Shown here one piece after another: positions 28,928 through 30,160 of a stretch of 30,160 nucleotides of DNA. A program made the position numbers and the translations under genes. Under the pieces are notes generated by a model, which saw only the letters and a program-made list of their open reading frames with translations, was not told the origin of the DNA and ran no database searches. How positions within the stretch are numbered: the first letter of the stretch is position 1; every line of letters starts with the position of its first letter. Source of the DNA: UBA6065 sp036565605 (lineage in GTDB: Bacteria; Patescibacteriota; Minisyncoccia; Phycocordibacterales; UBA6065); the NCBI GenBank assembly GCA_036565605.1, contig DATCXV010000029.1, positions 1 through 30,160 on the forward strand, in the 5' to 3' direction.

Positions 28928-30160
28928 ATGAAAAGCTTTACCCATATTTTCGCAGCAGCAGCATTATTCGTCATGTTGGGATCGCACGCGGTATCGGCAC
29001 AGGTTCAGTGTGTTCCGGGAATGGAATGCCAGACATTCAAAGTATCGTATGACAACAAGACCGAATATGGCATCGCTCCTTCGGCAAGCTCGGTTCAATT
29101 CTATGATACCCAGGCGACGAAAGACCAAATTTGTACGGTAAAAGGGTACCAATTCAATCCGGGAGCTGTGTGGGCAAGAACCTACAACCAATGGAGTACG
29201 CGTAATGGCAATGAGTATTATGCCAAGTGGGAAGGAGGCAAGTGGGTTATTGAAAAAGCAAGCGCTGTGTCGTATCTCGACACTATTATATGTGCGCGAA
29301 CGCCCGTGCCGGTAAGCCCATCCGTAACCATTTCGACTAATCCGTCAGTCGTAAGCTTCGGTGACAAGACGACGATATCGTGGAGTTCGCAAAATACGAC
29401 CTCGTGCAGTGCGTCGGGTGATTGGAGTGGCACGAAAGCTGTGTCGGGGAGCGAAGAATCAAGCGCATTTTATGTGGGAGGAAAGACTTTTACAATTACC
29501 TGCTCAAGCACAAGCGGTGAAACGACCAGTGCCACTGCGAAGGCCGATATCGACTATATTCCGTCGAGCCCCAAGGCTTTTTGGGTGTCGATTCCTTCGT
29601 CACCGGTTGCACCAGGGACTTCTTACACGGTGGCAATTGGCGGTTCTGACCCGGACAATGACGTCGAGCACGTCTATATTCAACGCGATGGCGTGAATTG
29701 GGCAGATGGTGTCACAAGTGCAAGCAAGATCGTGTCCGACAATGGTCCTCAGAGGATTGTGTATAGTGGCTGGGCAGTCGACTCGAGGGGTAAGGTGTCC
29801 AATATTATTTCAGGAGCGGTGGAAATTGCTGCTCCGCCGGTAAGCGGCCCAAGCTCACCAAGTATTCGTTGGATTTCGGCTCCTTCAAATGCTGGTTCGG
29901 ACCAAAGATATCACGTTGAAGTAGAGGCCAAGGATCCGAATGGTGATTTGGATAAGGTGAATATCGATAAAGACGGCTCTCCGTTTGCGTATGCAGGCCG
30001 AGGAGACGGCACAGTCGGAACAAGCGGCAATGATACAAGCGATACGGGACCAAAATCGGTAACATTCACAGCGTGGGCAACGGACACCCAAGGTCATTCG
30101 TCTCCGAAGATAAGTAATACGGTAAGCATTTCGGCGCCACCTCAGGCTGTTTCGGCTTCA
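28928..30160 (+). CDS. Secreted protein with tandem Ig-like repeats, 3' end outside the window
   Basis: The frame is open for 411 codons to the right edge. The signal peptide is residues 1-24 (VSA/Q). The N-terminal region has several Cys (VQCVPGMECQ and later ones) that could form disulfides. Then come beta-rich modules: one around TISTNPSVVSFGDKTTISW (~135-210) and two related repeats of ~90 residues that align at SDPDNDVEHVYIQRDG and KDPNGDLDKVNIDKDG, each ending in W-A-[VT]-D-[ST]-x-G. The Asp-rich loops resemble calcium-binding loops of bacterial adhesins. Surface attachment is a reasonable but unproven role. No anchor is visible in this part. Confidence 0.85.
   Translation, partial: MKSFTHIFAAAALFVMLGSHAVSAQVQCVPGMECQTFKVSYDNKTEYGIAPSASSVQFYDTQATKDQICTVKGYQFNPGAVWARTYNQWSTRNGNEYYAKWEGGKWVIEKASAVSYLDTIICARTPVPVSPSVTISTNPSVVSFGDKTTISWSSQNTTSCSASGDWSGTKAVSGSEESSAFYVGGKTFTITCSSTSGETTSATAKADIDYIPSSPKAFWVSIPSSPVAPGTSYTVAIGGSDPDNDVEHVYIQRDGVNWADGVTSASKIVSDNGPQRIVYSGWAVDSRGKVSNIISGAVEIAAPPVSGPSSPSIRWISAPSNAGSDQRYHVEVEAKDPNGDLDKVNIDKDGSPFAYAGRGDGTVGTSGNDTSDTGPKSVTFTAWATDTQGHSSPKISNTVSISAPPQAVSAS

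Noticed and set aside
1..30160. TGA recoded as glycine (Gracilibacteria/Absconditabacteria code)
   Set aside because: TGA is used as a normal stop, for example at uvrD/pcrA in the ATGA overlap with rsmA, and conserved genes contain no in-frame TGA.
1..30160. CRISPR array, insertion sequence with transposase, or intact prophage
   Set aside because: No regularly spaced repeats, transposase, integrase or phage structural genes were seen; the zone at 19557-20636 shows only decayed frames and an inverted repeat.

Overview
The window looks like a chromosomal segment of a Patescibacteria (Candidate Phyla Radiation) genome, probably Parcubacteria-like. The evidence is indirect: compact housekeeping genes, a trigger factor without its prolyl isomerase domain, a VirB6/TrbL-like secretion locus of the kind common in that group, an RNHCP zinc protein, tRNA genes that do not encode CCA beside a CCA-adding enzyme, and many secreted or membrane-anchored proteins without recognisable families. 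TAA, TAG and TGA all serve as stops, so the Gracilibacteria-type TGA recoding does not apply.

Layout. 1-5701 (minus) is an envelope/secretion locus: a 302-aa anchored protein, a 567-aa exported protein, an 811-aa polytopic VirB6/TrbL-like protein and a truncated gene running off the left edge. 5737-6075 is a small exported protein. 6081-8830 (minus) is uvrD/pcrA overlapping rsmA. 9083-10108 is an exported LysM-M23 peptidase that abuts yifB (comM). 10109-14398 (minus) holds rpsO, a NYN-domain protein, a proline-rich membrane protein, a DksA-like protein and yifB. 14499-15694 (plus) holds a hypothetical gene and xth. 15721-16099 has a promoter, a run of hairpins and a terminator but no convincing gene, so it is a candidate structured RNA. 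16110-17681 (minus) is tRNA-Arg plus cca. 17850-19555 has tRNA-Gly(GCC), yraN, tRNA-Pro(UGG), an RNHCP protein and tRNA-Gly(UCC). 19556-20640 is an accessory zone with two interrupted reading frames and a 23-bp inverted repeat. 20678-21190 encodes a basic protein with a duplicated motif. 21263-25944 holds hup, rny, clpP, rsmE and tig. 26044-28795 (minus) holds nusA-ppa and two small envelope genes. 28928 to the right edge is a large secreted repeat protein.

Genes that work together: rsmA, rsmE, rpsO, cca and the tRNAs serve translation; nusA, rny and the DksA-like protein serve transcription and RNA decay; clpP and tig serve protein quality control; uvrD/pcrA, xth, hup and yifB serve DNA repair, packaging or uptake. 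The exported proteins and secretion locus suggest a substantial cell-surface programme.

The most striking general feature is gene-start layout. At least eight genes have a -10 hexamer, usually with an extended TGn motif, only 6-9 nt before the ATG. This predicts leaderless or near-leaderless mRNAs, and Shine-Dalgarno sites are almost absent. The main non-coding curiosities are the hairpin-rich transcript at about 15755-16095, a predicted three-way junction with a perfect 25-bp closing stem filling the rsmE/tig junction (24912-25017), a 24-bp palindrome beside DnaA-box-like 9-mers (18020-18197), and the inverted repeat in the accessory zone. All functional statements rest on reading motifs by eye; no database search was possible.
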